From the NCBI GenBank assembly GCA_040403315.1, contig JBBAKX010000002.1, positions 496,001-560,000 of the forward strand: a stretch of DNA of 64,000 nt, read 5' to 3'. A program made the position numbers and the translations under genes. This document shows positions 52,319 to 61,563 of the stretch, in pieces. The notes beneath the pieces are model-generated. The model was not told the origin of the DNA. It saw only the letters and a list, made by a program, of their open reading frames with translations, and ran no database searches. The DNA comes from CAMCXT01 sp040403315. GTDB lineage: Bacteria > Bacteroidota > Bacteroidia > M30B66. Each line of letters opens with the position of its first letter. Position 1 is the stretch's first letter.

Positions 52319-55300
52319 ATGACTAGAACTGGAACGAAAGTTCAAACTCCTACACGGAGAACAAATCCATTTAATTGGATGAAATCTCTAACATGGATGA
52401 TGCTTGTTGCATCATTCCCGATGCAGTCTTTCGCATCAAATTCTGAAAATGCTGTGATTATGGCACCTGCTGCCGCTTCAGCAAACATTACCGGTAACCT
52501 TCGCATTTGTGTAGGTGGAACAACTCAACTGACCGCAAATACTAGCGGTTTTACAGGTTCTACATCTTTCACATGGCGTCGTAATGGTGTTTTTATGCCT
52601 GGGGCAACTACGGCTACAATCACTATCGACAATCCGGGTTCTTACACAGTTACTGTTTCAGGTGGTGGACAAACAGCTACTTCTGAGGCGGTTCAAGTTC
52701 AAGCATTCCGTTTGAAGTCGCTCGTGCAAAATGCATGTCCGGGTTCTACTGGAAATGTGAACTTGGTTCTTTTAGATAACCTTGGTACTGCTAGTCAAGT
52801 AACTTACACTTGGAGCACTGGTTACACTGGACAAGATTTGATGGGTGTTCCTTCAGGTCTTTACACTGTTAATGCTACTGATATCAATGGTTGCGTTGCC
52901 ACTACTTCTGCATTGGTAAACAATACTATCGTTAACGTTAGCGCAGGTCAAGACGTAAGCATTTGTGCTGGTGGATCAGTTCAACTTAATGCATCTGGCG
53001 CAAGCAACTACAAGTGGGCTCCAGCTGCTGGTTTGAGCAGCGATTTCATCGCAAACCCAATGGCTAGTCCAACTTCTACAACTACTTACACTCTTACTGG
53101 TTATGTAAACAGTGGAGATTTAGTTACGAATGGCGATTTCAACCAACGCAATTCTTCATTTTACTCTGACTATGCTTACGTAAATTCATTTGCTGTTGGC
53201 GGTTACTCAACTGGAACTGGTCTTTACCCTGAAGGTAAATATGCTGTTGTTCCAAATCGTAACGATTCGAATGTGACTAAATTTCACCCTTCTTTCAAAG
53301 GTGTTGGTCACAACCGCGGAAACGCTGCAGGAGAAAACGATGATTTCTACATGGCAATCAACGGTTCTTCAACTCAAGGACAAATCGTTTGGCAACAAAC
53401 TGTTGAAGTGCTTCCAGGAACAAGCTATAATTTTACTACTTGGATTGCTTCTATCAACCTTGGAAACCTTTCACGTCTGCGTTTCAAAATCAACAACGAT
53501 GTATTGGGTAATCAAATCGTTGCTCCAAATGCATTGAATACTTGGAATCAATTTTTTACTACTTGGAACTCAGGTTCTAGCACTACTGCAACAATCAGCA
53601 TCATCAACGATAATCTTATCCTGAGCGGTAACGATTTCGGTTTGGATGATATCTCTTTCTCAGTTGCTTGTATGGCTACTGATCAAGTTACTGTAAATGT
53701 ACTTCCTGCGTTAACTGGAAATGCTATTACTTGTCCTGCTGTAACTACTTTCTGTTTATCTGGTGATGCTGCTGAAATTGTAGGTTCAACTCCAACAGGT
53801 GGAAATGGATCATACACATATCAGTGGGAAGTAAGTGATGATAACCAAAACTTCTCTTCAATTGATGGCGCTACTTCTGCTAACTTCAATCCAGCGGTAG
53901 TAAATGCTACAACTTATTTCCGTCGCAAGGCTATTAGCGGAGATTGTTCAATTATAAGCAATGTTTGCACTGTAACAATTCAAGGTTCTATTTCAAACAA
54001 TATATTAACTGCTCCTTCTCCAACTTCTTTCTGTGCTTCTGGAAATCCAGGAAACATTGTAGGAACTGAATTGAATAATGCAGGAACTGCAACTACTACC
54101 TACATGTGGGAATCTACTACAGATGGTAACGAATGGTTTATGATTGAAGGTGCAACTGCAGCTTCTTATGATCCTGCAACTATCAATACAACAACATCTT
54201 TCCGTCGTATTGCTAAAAGAGGAACTTGTAATTCAGGTGCAAGTAACGTGATTACTTTCACAGTTAATTCACTTCCTGTAGTTACTATTCCTGCTGCAAC
54301 GGCTCGTTGTGGTGCTGGAATCCTTACGCTTGAAGCAAATGCAACTGGAACCATCAATTGGTTTGCTGCTGCACAAGGCGGACAATCATTGTTCACTGGT
54401 TCTGTTTACACTGTAACTGTTCCTTCAACAACTTCTTACTTCGTAGCTGCAACATCTAACGGTTGTACTTCAGCGCGTACCGAAGTTGTTGCAACAGTAA
54501 ACAATGCACCTTCAATCACTTCTACTACTCCAGGTTTCACATGCGGAAATGGAAACGCTCAAGTATCTGCAGCAGCTTCTTCTGGAACTGTTAACTGGTA
54601 TTTCGATGCAGCAGGAACTCAAATGATCGGCGCTGCTAATTCTATCTCAGTTCCTGTTACTGCTTCAACAAATGTTTATGTTGGTGCTTCAGAAAACGGA
54701 TGTGCTTCAGGTTTAACTCCAGTTGCAATTACAGTTGGTGAAAATACAACTGCAACTGTTGCTGCTACAGCTTGCGATACTTACACATGGGCGTTAAACG
54801 GTCAAACTTACACTACTTCTGGTGCTTATGCTTATGCATCAGAAAATGCTGCAGGTTGTACTTTAACAACTACTTTGAATTTGACAATCAACAACTCAGG
54901 TGCAGAAACTATCACTGCTGCCATCCTTGCTGGTGAATCTTATTCATTCTTTGGTCAATCAATCACTACTGCAGGATCTTACATTAACAATGGCGTAGGT
55001 GCAAATGGTTGTCCTTTCGTTACTACTTTGATCCTTACTGTTGAAGAAGATAACAACAATGGTGGTCCAATTGCTTGTGGCGAAAACCAAATCGAAAACG
55101 GTAACTTCGAAGCTGGAAATGTTGATTTCACTTCTGATTTCACTTACAAAGTGAACAACCCAGCTGTGAATACCGAAATGATTCCAGAAAACACTTACAG
55201 TGTTGGCGAAAACGCAAATGCTTACCATCCACAATGGTCAGGTGTTGGCCGCTCTGGCAAATTCCTTATCTTGAACGGAAATACAGTGACCGAGAAAACA

Positions 55301-56887
55301 GTATGGTCGCAAGATGTAGTTGTTTCTAACGGTAGAGAATATGTACTTAACCTATTCGCTCAAAACATCTTCGCTACTGCACCTTCTTCAATGAAGTTCG
55401 TACTTACACCTAACGATTTAATTTCTTCTTCGGTTGTATTTGGCACTTACACTGCGACAATGGGATTGAATGGTTGGTCAGAAGTAAATGCAGTATTGAA
55501 TTCAACTTACACTGGTTCTGCTAAATTGAGCATCGTTTCTGATAACATTACTGCTTTCGGAAATGACTTCGGTATCGACGATATCTCTTTCATCGAAACT
55601 TGCCCTGTATCATGCAGCCCAGTTGAAGTAATTTCTTTCAACCAAGGCCCTGCTGGGGATCTACTTAGCCCTATCACTCCTTTCCGTTCGGATGCTAACG
55701 AAGCACTTGGTGCTCCAGAAAACAGCGATGCTGTTACTACTCCTGCTAACAACAATTTCGTTAGCCTTGGTTTTGCTGGTGAAATCGTTTTGAAATTCGG
55801 TTACCCAATTAAGAATGGTGCTGGAGTTGACATCTTCGTAGTAGAAACAACTTTCAACAGCGCTAACGCTAACAATTGCAGCCGTTACCCTGAGAGAATC
55901 CGCGCTTACGCTTCACAAGACAATTGCAACTGGGTTTATCTTGGTGAAGGTTGTCAAGATACTTACTTCGATCTTCAAGGTTTGAATTGGGCACAGTATG
56001 TGAAAATTGTTGACATCAGCAACAGTGCTTCTTTCAATGGTTTAGTTGATGCTTACGATCTTGATGGTATCATCTGCTTGCACGGTGAAGAAACCAACCC
56101 AACTGCAACTGAACTAGTATTTGGTTCAGCTCAGGATGTTGTTATTTACGAACCAGGCTTCCGCAAAAACGGATCTGAAATCATTGCTAACCGTCGTGTT
56201 GCTACAAATGCACTTGATGTTCCACAAAACTCAAATAACGTAAACTTCGTTTCATTAGGTTTTGGCGGTAAATTGAAAGTTAAATTCGACTACGTAGTAT
56301 TCGATGCAGCTGGTGCTGATATCCAATTGGTTGAAACATCTTACGGTAACCCATCTTGCGCTTCTTACCCTGAAAAAGCTCAGGTTGAAGGTTCACTTGA
56401 TGGTGATAACTGGATCATGTTGAACAGCGAAATCTGCCAAGATGGTTTAATCGACGTTGCTGCTGCTGGTGCAATTCAATACCTACGTGTTACTGACCGC
56501 ACTTTGCCTAGTACAATGGGTACAACTGCTGATGGTTATGATGTTGATGGATTCGTAGTATTGAATGCTTGTGCTTCATCTCCTGCTCGTTTAGGTCAAA
56601 TTGGTGATGATGTTCAAACTGCTGATGAGGTAGTTTCAACTTCTGCTTACCCTAATCCATTCGAGAATAAATTGCAAGTAAGCATCGCTACTGGCGATCA
56701 AGACAAAGTGGTAACACTTACAGTAATGAACAACCTTGGTCAAATTGTAATGTCTAAGCGTGTAAACGTTACACCTTCTAGCGAGACAATCGAAACTCTT
56801 AATCTTGAAACTCTTCGTCGTGGAATTTACCTCCTAAACGTTGAAACTCAAAATTCAGTTGAAACGATCAAAATTGTTAAGCAATAA
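52319..56887 (+). CDS. Large secreted surface protein with duplicated domains and type A T9SS tail
   Basis: The 1522-aa product has an extended signal peptide (hydrophobic core WMMLVASFPMQSFA near residues 26-39) and Ig-like domains with Cys pairs. Two copies of a jelly-roll-like domain follow at about 266-449 and 926-1091. Each runs from NG(D/N)F through FHP/YHP...GVG...VW(Q/S)Q to GNDFG(L/I)DDISF. Two copies of a lectin-like domain lie at about 1101-1253 and 1263-1416 (NFVSLGF(A/G)G, YPE(R/K), DAYDLDG/DGYDVDG). A type A sorting domain (about 1435-1522: AYPNPFENKLQVSI...RRGIYLLNVETQ) ends the protein. Codons are strongly biased to CCT, TCT, ACT, GCT, CGT, AAC and TTC. TCG, frequent elsewhere here, is rare. 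This suggests very high expression, for example as an S-layer or matrix protein; that role is inference. Confidence 0.87.
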   Translation: MTRTGTKVQTPTRRTNPFNWMKSLTWMMLVASFPMQSFASNSENAVIMAPAAASANITGNLRICVGGTTQLTANTSGFTGSTSFTWRRNGVFMPGATTATITIDNPGSYTVTVSGGGQTATSEAVQVQAFRLKSLVQNACPGSTGNVNLVLLDNLGTASQVTYTWSTGYTGQDLMGVPSGLYTVNATDINGCVATTSALVNNTIVNVSAGQDVSICAGGSVQLNASGASNYKWAPAAGLSSDFIANPMASPTSTTTYTLTGYVNSGDLVTNGDFNQRNSSFYSDYAYVNSFAVGGYSTGTGLYPEGKYAVVPNRNDSNVTKFHPSFKGVGHNRGNAAGENDDFYMAINGSSTQGQIVWQQTVEVLPGTSYNFTTWIASINLGNLSRLRFKINNDVLGNQIVAPNALNTWNQFFTTWNSGSSTTATISIINDNLILSGNDFGLDDISFSVACMATDQVTVNVLPALTGNAITCPAVTTFCLSGDAAEIVGSTPTGGNGSYTYQWEVSDDNQNFSSIDGATSANFNPAVVNATTYFRRKAISGDCSIISNVCTVTIQGSISNNILTAPSPTSFCASGNPGNIVGTELNNAGTATTTYMWESTTDGNEWFMIEGATAASYDPATINTTTSFRRIAKRGTCNSGASNVITFTVNSLPVVTIPAATARCGAGILTLEANATGTINWFAAAQGGQSLFTGSVYTVTVPSTTSYFVAATSNGCTSARTEVVATVNNAPSITSTTPGFTCGNGNAQVSAAASSGTVNWYFDAAGTQMIGAANSISVPVTASTNVYVGASENGCASGLTPVAITVGENTTATVAATACDTYTWALNGQTYTTSGAYAYASENAAGCTLTTTLNLTINNSGAETITAAILAGESYSFFGQSITTAGSYINNGVGANGCPFVTTLILTVEEDNNNGGPIACGENQIENGNFEAGNVDFTSDFTYKVNNPAVNTEMIPENTYSVGENANAYHPQWSGVGRSGKFLILNGNTVTEKTVWSQDVVVSNGREYVLNLFAQNIFATAPSSMKFVLTPNDLISSSVVFGTYTATMGLNGWSEVNAVLNSTYTGSAKLSIVSDNITAFGNDFGIDDISFIETCPVSCSPVEVISFNQGPAGDLLSPITPFRSDANEALGAPENSDAVTTPANNNFVSLGFAGEIVLKFGYPIKNGAGVDIFVVETTFNSANANNCSRYPERIRAYASQDNCNWVYLGEGCQDTYFDLQGLNWAQYVKIVDISNSASFNGLVDAYDLDGIICLHGEETNPTATELVFGSAQDVVIYEPGFRKNGSEIIANRRVATNALDVPQNSNNVNFVSLGFGGKLKVKFDYVVFDAAGADIQLVETSYGNPSCASYPEKAQVEGSLDGDNWIMLNSEICQDGLIDVAAAGAIQYLRVTDRTLPSTMGTTADGYDVDGFVVLNACASSPARLGQIGDDVQTADEVVSTSAYPNPFENKLQVSIATGDQDKVVTLTVMNNLGQIVMSKRVNVTPSSETIETLNLETLRRGIYLLNVETQNSVETIKIVKQ

Positions 56888-56912
56888 TTAGAATCTCTAA
56901 TTGATTTGAAAG

Positions 56913-56940
56913 GCAGCCCTCAAAAGGGGCTGCTTTTTTT
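56913..56940 (+). terminator. Rho-independent terminator after the surface protein gene
   Basis: GCAGCCC (56913-56919) pairs with GGGCTGC (56927-56933) over a 7-base loop and is followed by eight T residues. It lies 26 bases after the stop codon, in line with a single strongly expressed transcript. Confidence 0.92.
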
Positions 56941-56976
56941 TGCGCGAAAGTCAAATAATCATTTTCCACCTTTCAT

Positions 56977-57215
56977 CCCCGGACTTAAGTCCGAGGCTAA
57001 TGGCAATGTCCGTGATTTCTCATTGCAACCTCGGACTTTAGTCCGAGGATATTGATGCCCATAATTTTTCCTATTCCCTCTGGACTTTAGCCCGAGGATA
57101 TTGATACTCGGTGCCAAAGGGCTTCTGTGTTTCCTACCCCCCCACCCGGACTGAAGTCCAGGGCTGCGCACAAATTACGTGGGCTTCACCCGCAACCTCG
57201 GACTTTAGTCCGAGG
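56977..57215. repeat. Cluster of five REP-like palindromes
   Basis: The palindromes lie at 56977-56996 (CCCCGGACTTAAGTCCGAGG), 57029-57048 and 57196-57215 (both CCTCGGACTTTAGTCCGAGG), 57077-57097 (variant with CCCGAGG) and 57145-57163 (variant with CCAGGG). They share arms with the elements at 10761-11081. Spacers differ in sequence and length (about 30 to 50 bases). The last copy supplies the final codons and stop of the glycosyltransferase gene. The region 56888-57204 has no other gene. Confidence 0.88.
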
Positions 57216-58521
57216 ATAGCACCCTCACCAATTCCTGCGTCAACGTCACTCTCGAAAACCTATCCACACCACCTGTCGTTCCCGATTCACCAGATTTCCA
57301 ACGCTCATAAAGCGACCAAACCGCTTTTTTCATAGCATCTAGATCTCCAAACGGAACTACTTCACCTGCCTTGCAGTCGCGGATAACCTCAGCAGCTTGT
57401 CCGTCGGTGGGCCCAACCATTAAAACCGGTCGGCCGGATGCCAAATACTCGAACATTTTACCGGTGAGTGTTGCTTTGGGCGAAAAAAAGCCCTTCTCCT
57501 CTGCCCCGTAATTGTTGATGGAAAGGAATAAAACAGCTGCACTTTTTTGTTCAGCAATGATGTCGGCATGTGGCAAATAATCGATCCATTCGGTGCGTGA
57601 ATTCAATCCTTCAGCTTCTGTACTTTCACGAATACTGATGTCGTTTTTACCAATTAAACGAATCACACAATCGTCCGAAAAGGCTTGATTTTCCTCGCAC
57701 AATGACTTTATCGCTTGCCACAATTCGGGCTGATTTCTTCTGTTATTTAAACTGCCCGTGTGAACGATGGAGAATTTCCCATCATTCCGCAATTTATCGG
57801 TTGAAATAGCAAAATCATCCGGATCGAAACCGTTGGTAATCGTGTGAACAGGTGTTTTTGTTTTGGAAACAAATTCCTCCCGCATAAAATCGCTCACCAC
57901 AGTAATTACATCGGCTTCATCCAAAACTGCTTTTTCGAGCTTAGCATTTCGATTTGCCGCGTAGGCATTCATTTTTAAGTCACCTGCGAAATCGATATTC
58001 GTCCATGGATCGCGAAAATCTGCCAACCATTTAATATTCTTTTTACGCCGAATTTTACGTGCAATTAAATGCATACTGTGCGGCGGACCCGTTGATACGA
58101 TGGCATCAACAGTATTTGTTTCCAACCAATTTAACAGGAATTTCGCCGATGGATTAATCCAAAAGCACCGTGCATCAGGGATAAAGATATTTCCGCGCAG
58201 CCAAAGCGACATTTCTTGGGCAAATGATTTTCCTTTTTTTTCTTGCAAAAAACCTGAAACAACACGTTCATTCTTTTTCTGTCCGATGAAGCGTTTGTAC
58301 AACTGATAAGGCTCCCAGATTGGATGTTTAAGAATCTCAACGCCCACAGGAATATCCTTTTCGAGCGAATTGTCGAGCACCGGATATTCGGGATTTTCGG
58401 CAGTGTAAACGATCGGTTCCCAACCAAATTGGCGGAGATACTTCACGAACTTCAACCAACGTTGAACCCCAGCACCACCCGATGGTGGCCAATAATAAGT
58501 GAGAATAAGCACTTTCTTCAC
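57205..58521 (-). CDS. Glycosyltransferase, GT-B fold, family 4-like
   Basis: This 438-aa predicted glycosyltransferase has an N-terminus KKVLILTYYWPPSGGAGVQRWLKFVKYL typical of a subgroup found in Bacteroidota polysaccharide loci. It has SKTKTPVHTITNGFDPDDF in the donor domain and the signature TGKMFEYLASGRPVLMVGPTDGQAAEVIRD at about 355-385. The start is GTG at 58521, the codon for the residue before KKVLILTYYW. The last residues (LSSD) and the TAA stop at 57205-57207 lie inside a REP-like palindrome (57196-57215), so the original C-terminus may have been replaced when that element arrived. It is convergent with the surface protein gene and transcribed alone. Confidence 0.88.
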   Translation of the reverse strand: MKKVLILTYYWPPSGGAGVQRWLKFVKYLRQFGWEPIVYTAENPEYPVLDNSLEKDIPVGVEILKHPIWEPYQLYKRFIGQKKNERVVSGFLQEKKGKSFAQEMSLWLRGNIFIPDARCFWINPSAKFLLNWLETNTVDAIVSTGPPHSMHLIARKIRRKKNIKWLADFRDPWTNIDFAGDLKMNAYAANRNAKLEKAVLDEADVITVVSDFMREEFVSKTKTPVHTITNGFDPDDFAISTDKLRNDGKFSIVHTGSLNNRRNQPELWQAIKSLCEENQAFSDDCVIRLIGKNDISIRESTEAEGLNSRTEWIDYLPHADIIAEQKSAAVLFLSINNYGAEEKGFFSPKATLTGKMFEYLASGRPVLMVGPTDGQAAEVIRDCKAGEVVPFGDLDAMKKAVWSLYERWKSGESGTTGGVDRFSRVTLTQELVRVLSSD

Positions 58522-58602
58522 GCTACAAAGATGGCATTCCGAAATTGATTAACAAGCGAAATAGCAATAAAAATGAGGATTGTCTTTTGATTTTAGGTTT
58601 CG

Positions 58603-58680
58603 CTATTGTAAGGCTTTCGGTGCGATATACTGGATTCGAACAACTGACTTTCCCGACGGATTTTCGGGATACATCGTTAA
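58603..58680 (-). repeat. tRNA-like dispersed element
   Basis: On the minus strand a 6-bp stem TCCCGA/TCGGGA with a 7-base loop (58651-58669) is followed by AAGTCAG and a T-loop-like TTGTTCGAATCC (58632-58643). This spacing recalls the anticodon and T arms of a tRNA. The anticodon loop lacks T at position 33, the T stem is poorly paired and no acceptor stem is evident, so it is not an intact tRNA gene. I believe closely similar sequences recur between genes in other Bacteroidota, but this was not checked. Confidence 0.45.
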
Positions 58681-58762
58681 ACAAATCAATCCCAAGCCAA
58701 TTTAGAATTGTTTTTTCATTGCGAATACTTGGTAAAATTCTAGAATGTGTTTTAACAAACAA

Positions 58763-60136
58763 TTAATCATTAAACACAAGCATTTTTAAATTATTTTTCT
58801 TTAAAAATCCTCTTATAAGCATATCAGAATCTGGATAAAAAATGCTTTTTTTAACGTATTCCTTACTTTCTTCAAATGAGTAAAATGTGCTGTTTTGGTC
58901 AATGTATCCGCTACCAAAATAATGACCATCTTCAACAACTACGATACTTTTTTCATCAGCATTTTTTCCTTTATCAATAAGAATAAAGTTTTTATTTCTA
59001 AATATAATTTCCTCAATGATTTTATTTGCTCGTTTATTATACATTAAATAATCTTCTTCGTCAACACAAATACCTCTACATTTTTTAATCTGATGGTTAA
59101 AGCAAATGGAAGTATCCTGTGTAAGGTGACAATATCTCAAGCAAAGTTCTTTGTTATCAACCCATCTCTCCAAAGTTTCGCGGGCACTTGAATGACTTGT
59201 AAAACAAAGAAGAGGGTTTGCAGAGTCTTCCAACAAACCGATTTTGAAATTGATAATATTATTTTCATTTGTATAATAATCAATTGTATGCGTATAGATG
59301 TCTGCTTTGCGCATTCGATTGTATACAGGTTTGTGTTTTTTAATTTCTTCCGATTCATGAAGCAAAGCAATAAGTTCGCTTCCCGTTTCGATAAAGTCTA
59401 CATTCATTAAATCATTCAGCATTTTCTTGCTTTTATTTTCTTTGCTGCTAAAATGGCTTAATGCCCTATTATACATATTGATGCTTTTACCTATGTATAC
59501 TATTTCTTGATCTTTATTTAAAAAATAGTAAACACCGCATGTTTCAGGTAGTTTATTTAAAATATACTGTTTGATTTTGTCAATGCGTGTGGTCATTAAT
59601 TCGTCAACCCCTTGATTTCTATAAAGAGGATTTAATGATTTTAAATCAAGTAACATGGTAAATAATTTTGCTGTTGCTACAGCATCTCCTTCTGCTCGGT
59701 GCCTATTTTCAATTCCAATTCCAATACTGTCGCATAGTTTGCCCAAGCTGTATGATTGTTTACCGGGCATCAGTTTCCTGCTTAATCTAACAGTGCACAA
59801 GGTTTCCCGCTTGAATTTATAACCCAAACTGGCAAATTCTTCTTTTATAAATCCGTAATCAAAATTTACATTGTGCGCAACGAAAATTCTATCTTTTGTT
59901 AAATCGATTATCTTATTGGCGATTTCATGAAATCTTGGTGCATCTGCGACCATCTCATTGGATATGCCCGTTAATCGAGTGAAGTTTGGACCTATATAAC
60001 AGCCTGGATTAATTAAGGATGTGAATACTTCCGTTACTTGGAGACCATCATGCAGAACAACACAAATCTCCGTTATTCGACTCTTTTCAAAATCAAATTT
60101 ACCTCCGCACGTCTCAATATCAATAATAGCAAACAT
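58763..60136 (-). CDS. DnaQ-like 3'-5' exonuclease fused to a GIY-YIG (UvrC-N-like) nuclease domain
   Basis: This 457-aa protein has two nuclease domains. Residues 1-165 form a DEDDh exonuclease with Asp6 and Glu8 (IIDIETCGG), Asp93 (HNVNFDYGF), His146 and Asp151 (HRAEGD). Residues about 195-285 form a GIY-YIG domain (CGVYYFLNKDQEIVYIGKS, YNRALSHF, then ETGSELIALLHESEEIKKHKPVYNR) as in UvrC and Cho. The remaining part has a Cys group (CLRYCHLTQDTSICFNHQIKKCRGIC) that may bind metal. DnaQ-UvrC-like fusions are known in actinobacteria and Bacteroidota and are thought to act in DNA repair, but their substrate is unclear. The coding sequence is AT-rich compared with its neighbours. The ATG at 60136 is clear. 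It lies downstream of purT, separated by 50 bases on the same strand. Confidence 0.87.
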   Translation of the reverse strand: MFAIIDIETCGGKFDFEKSRITEICVVLHDGLQVTEVFTSLINPGCYIGPNFTRLTGISNEMVADAPRFHEIANKIIDLTKDRIFVAHNVNFDYGFIKEEFASLGYKFKRETLCTVRLSRKLMPGKQSYSLGKLCDSIGIGIENRHRAEGDAVATAKLFTMLLDLKSLNPLYRNQGVDELMTTRIDKIKQYILNKLPETCGVYYFLNKDQEIVYIGKSINMYNRALSHFSSKENKSKKMLNDLMNVDFIETGSELIALLHESEEIKKHKPVYNRMRKADIYTHTIDYYTNENNIINFKIGLLEDSANPLLCFTSHSSARETLERWVDNKELCLRYCHLTQDTSICFNHQIKKCRGICVDEEDYLMYNKRANKIIEEIIFRNKNFILIDKGKNADEKSIVVVEDGHYFGSGYIDQNSTFYSFEESKEYVKKSIFYPDSDMLIRGFLKKNNLKMLVFND

Positions 60137-60186
60137 TCACAAGTTTTTAAATGCAGAGCGGGTAAATGAAAAATCTCTCAAAAACA

Positions 60187-61347
60187 TCAATTAACTGAAA
60201 TCAAAGAAGCAACGATTTTCGCTTTGTCCACTAAATCTTTAACATCTTCTTTCCCAAATGCCAGAGCAACGGCCATTCTTCTGTGAAGTCTCGTTGATGG
60301 TTTTCCGAATATTTTAAAGTCTGTATTGGGCAATATCGCTGCTTGCTCTAACCCTGAAAAAACCGGGAAATTGGTGTTTTCACCCTTAGCTAAAATCACC
60401 GCACTCGCACCATTTTTCTCCAAGGTAATTTCGTGAATAGGGATTTCTAAAATAGCTCTTGCATGTAATTCAAACTCAGAAAAATTTTGTGTGTTTCCTA
60501 AAGTCACCATGCCTGTATCATGAGGGCGTGGTGATAATTCTGAAAAATAAACACCCTCTTTTGTTACGAAAAATTCAACACCCCAAAGTCCAGTTCCTCC
60601 GAGCGCTTTTGTTATATCCGCTGCCATTTTTTTAGCCTCATTCAAATGTTCGGGGTTCATCGGCATGGGCTGCCAACTTTCTTGGTAATCTCCTCTTTCT
60701 TGTCTGTGCCCAATGGGTGGGCAAAAAAGAGTTTCGCCATTTTTTTGAGTAACAGTTAATAGGGTAATTTCATAGTCAAAATCGATAAATCCTTCCACAA
60801 TAACCTCTAGTAAATCTCCACGAGAGCCTTCGAGCGCATATTTCCATGCTTTTTCGATATCCGCTTCCGTTTTAATTACGGATTGTCCTTTCCCAGAACT
60901 TGACATTAAAGGTTTAACAACGCAAGGGATTCCAGTAACTTTTACACCTTCTACTAATTCCTCATAAGAAGAAGCATACCTATAAGTTGCAGTTCGAACA
61001 CCGACTTCAATGGCAGCTAAATCACGAATAGCTTTGCGATTCATGGTATAATTTGCCGCTTTTGCGGTTGGAACAACCTTGATTCCTTGCTTTTCATAAT
61101 CAAAAAATCGCTCCGTACGAATTGCTTCAATCTCCGGAACAATAATATCAGGTTGATGTTTCGCAACAAGTGCATCTAATAGATCACCATTCAACATATC
61201 AATTACCTCAAATTCCTGAGAAACTTGCATTGCAGGTGCATTTGCATAGCTATCAACAGCAATTACATATTGTCCCAAACGTTGACAAGCAATGACGAAT
61301 TCTTTACCAAGTTCTCCCGATCCTAAAAGCAATATTTTCTTTCTCAT
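60187..61347 (-). CDS. purT: Formate-dependent phosphoribosylglycinamide formyltransferase (GAR transformylase 2)
   Basis: This 386-aa ATP-grasp enzyme makes formylglycinamide ribonucleotide from GAR, formate and ATP in purine synthesis. The N-terminal KKILLLGSGELGKEFVIACQRLGQYVIAVD is the pre-ATP-grasp fold. The ATP-grasp core has VVKPLMSSSGKGQSVIK near residue 145. The C-terminal part has LWGVEFFVTKEGVYFSELSPRPHDTGMVTL near 265-295. Its length matches the family (about 390 aa). The ATG at 61347 is clear. It is divergent from the TPR-HTH regulator; the 216-base gap between them holds the CACATCG-type direct repeats. Confidence 0.95.
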   Translation of the reverse strand: MRKKILLLGSGELGKEFVIACQRLGQYVIAVDSYANAPAMQVSQEFEVIDMLNGDLLDALVAKHQPDIIVPEIEAIRTERFFDYEKQGIKVVPTAKAANYTMNRKAIRDLAAIEVGVRTATYRYASSYEELVEGVKVTGIPCVVKPLMSSSGKGQSVIKTEADIEKAWKYALEGSRGDLLEVIVEGFIDFDYEITLLTVTQKNGETLFCPPIGHRQERGDYQESWQPMPMNPEHLNEAKKMAADITKALGGTGLWGVEFFVTKEGVYFSELSPRPHDTGMVTLGNTQNFSEFELHARAILEIPIHEITLEKNGASAVILAKGENTNFPVFSGLEQAAILPNTDFKIFGKPSTRLHRRMAVALAFGKEDVKDLVDKAKIVASLISVN

Positions 61348-61476
61348 ACAGCAAAAATAAAAGAAGTATCCTTAAGTAAACAGAATATAATTTCATACTT
61401 ATTTGTATTGAAAAAACGGGACATATTAGGAATCCAAAAACCAATCTTCAAATTTTTAAATCTTAAAATAACATCC

Positions 61477-61527
61477 GCACATCAACACATCGAAAAATTA
61501 GCTCATCGAAAATCAGCACATCGAAGT
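61477..61527 (+). repeat. Short tandem CACATCGAAA-type repeats upstream of the regulator gene
   Basis: Three consecutive imperfect units of about 15-16 bases (CACATCGAAAAATTAG, CTCATCGAAAATCAG, CACATCGAAG), preceded by a partial CACATCAA, lie 37-87 bases before the chosen ATG at 61564. They also lie in the purT leader region on the other strand. They could be operator sites or a dispersed intergenic repeat. Confidence 0.7.
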
Positions 61528-61563
61528 ATCGTATCAATTATTTGTTTCTTTGCGCAATTAATC

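Noticed and set aside
58603..58680. A functional tRNA gene on the minus strand
   Set aside because: The T-loop-like sequence is present, but the anticodon loop lacks T33, the T stem is poorly paired and there is no matching acceptor stem.
61408..61563. Longer start for the TPR-HTH regulator
   Set aside because: The stretch is repeat-rich (CACATCG units) and precedes the natural signal sequence; the ATG at 61564 is a better start.
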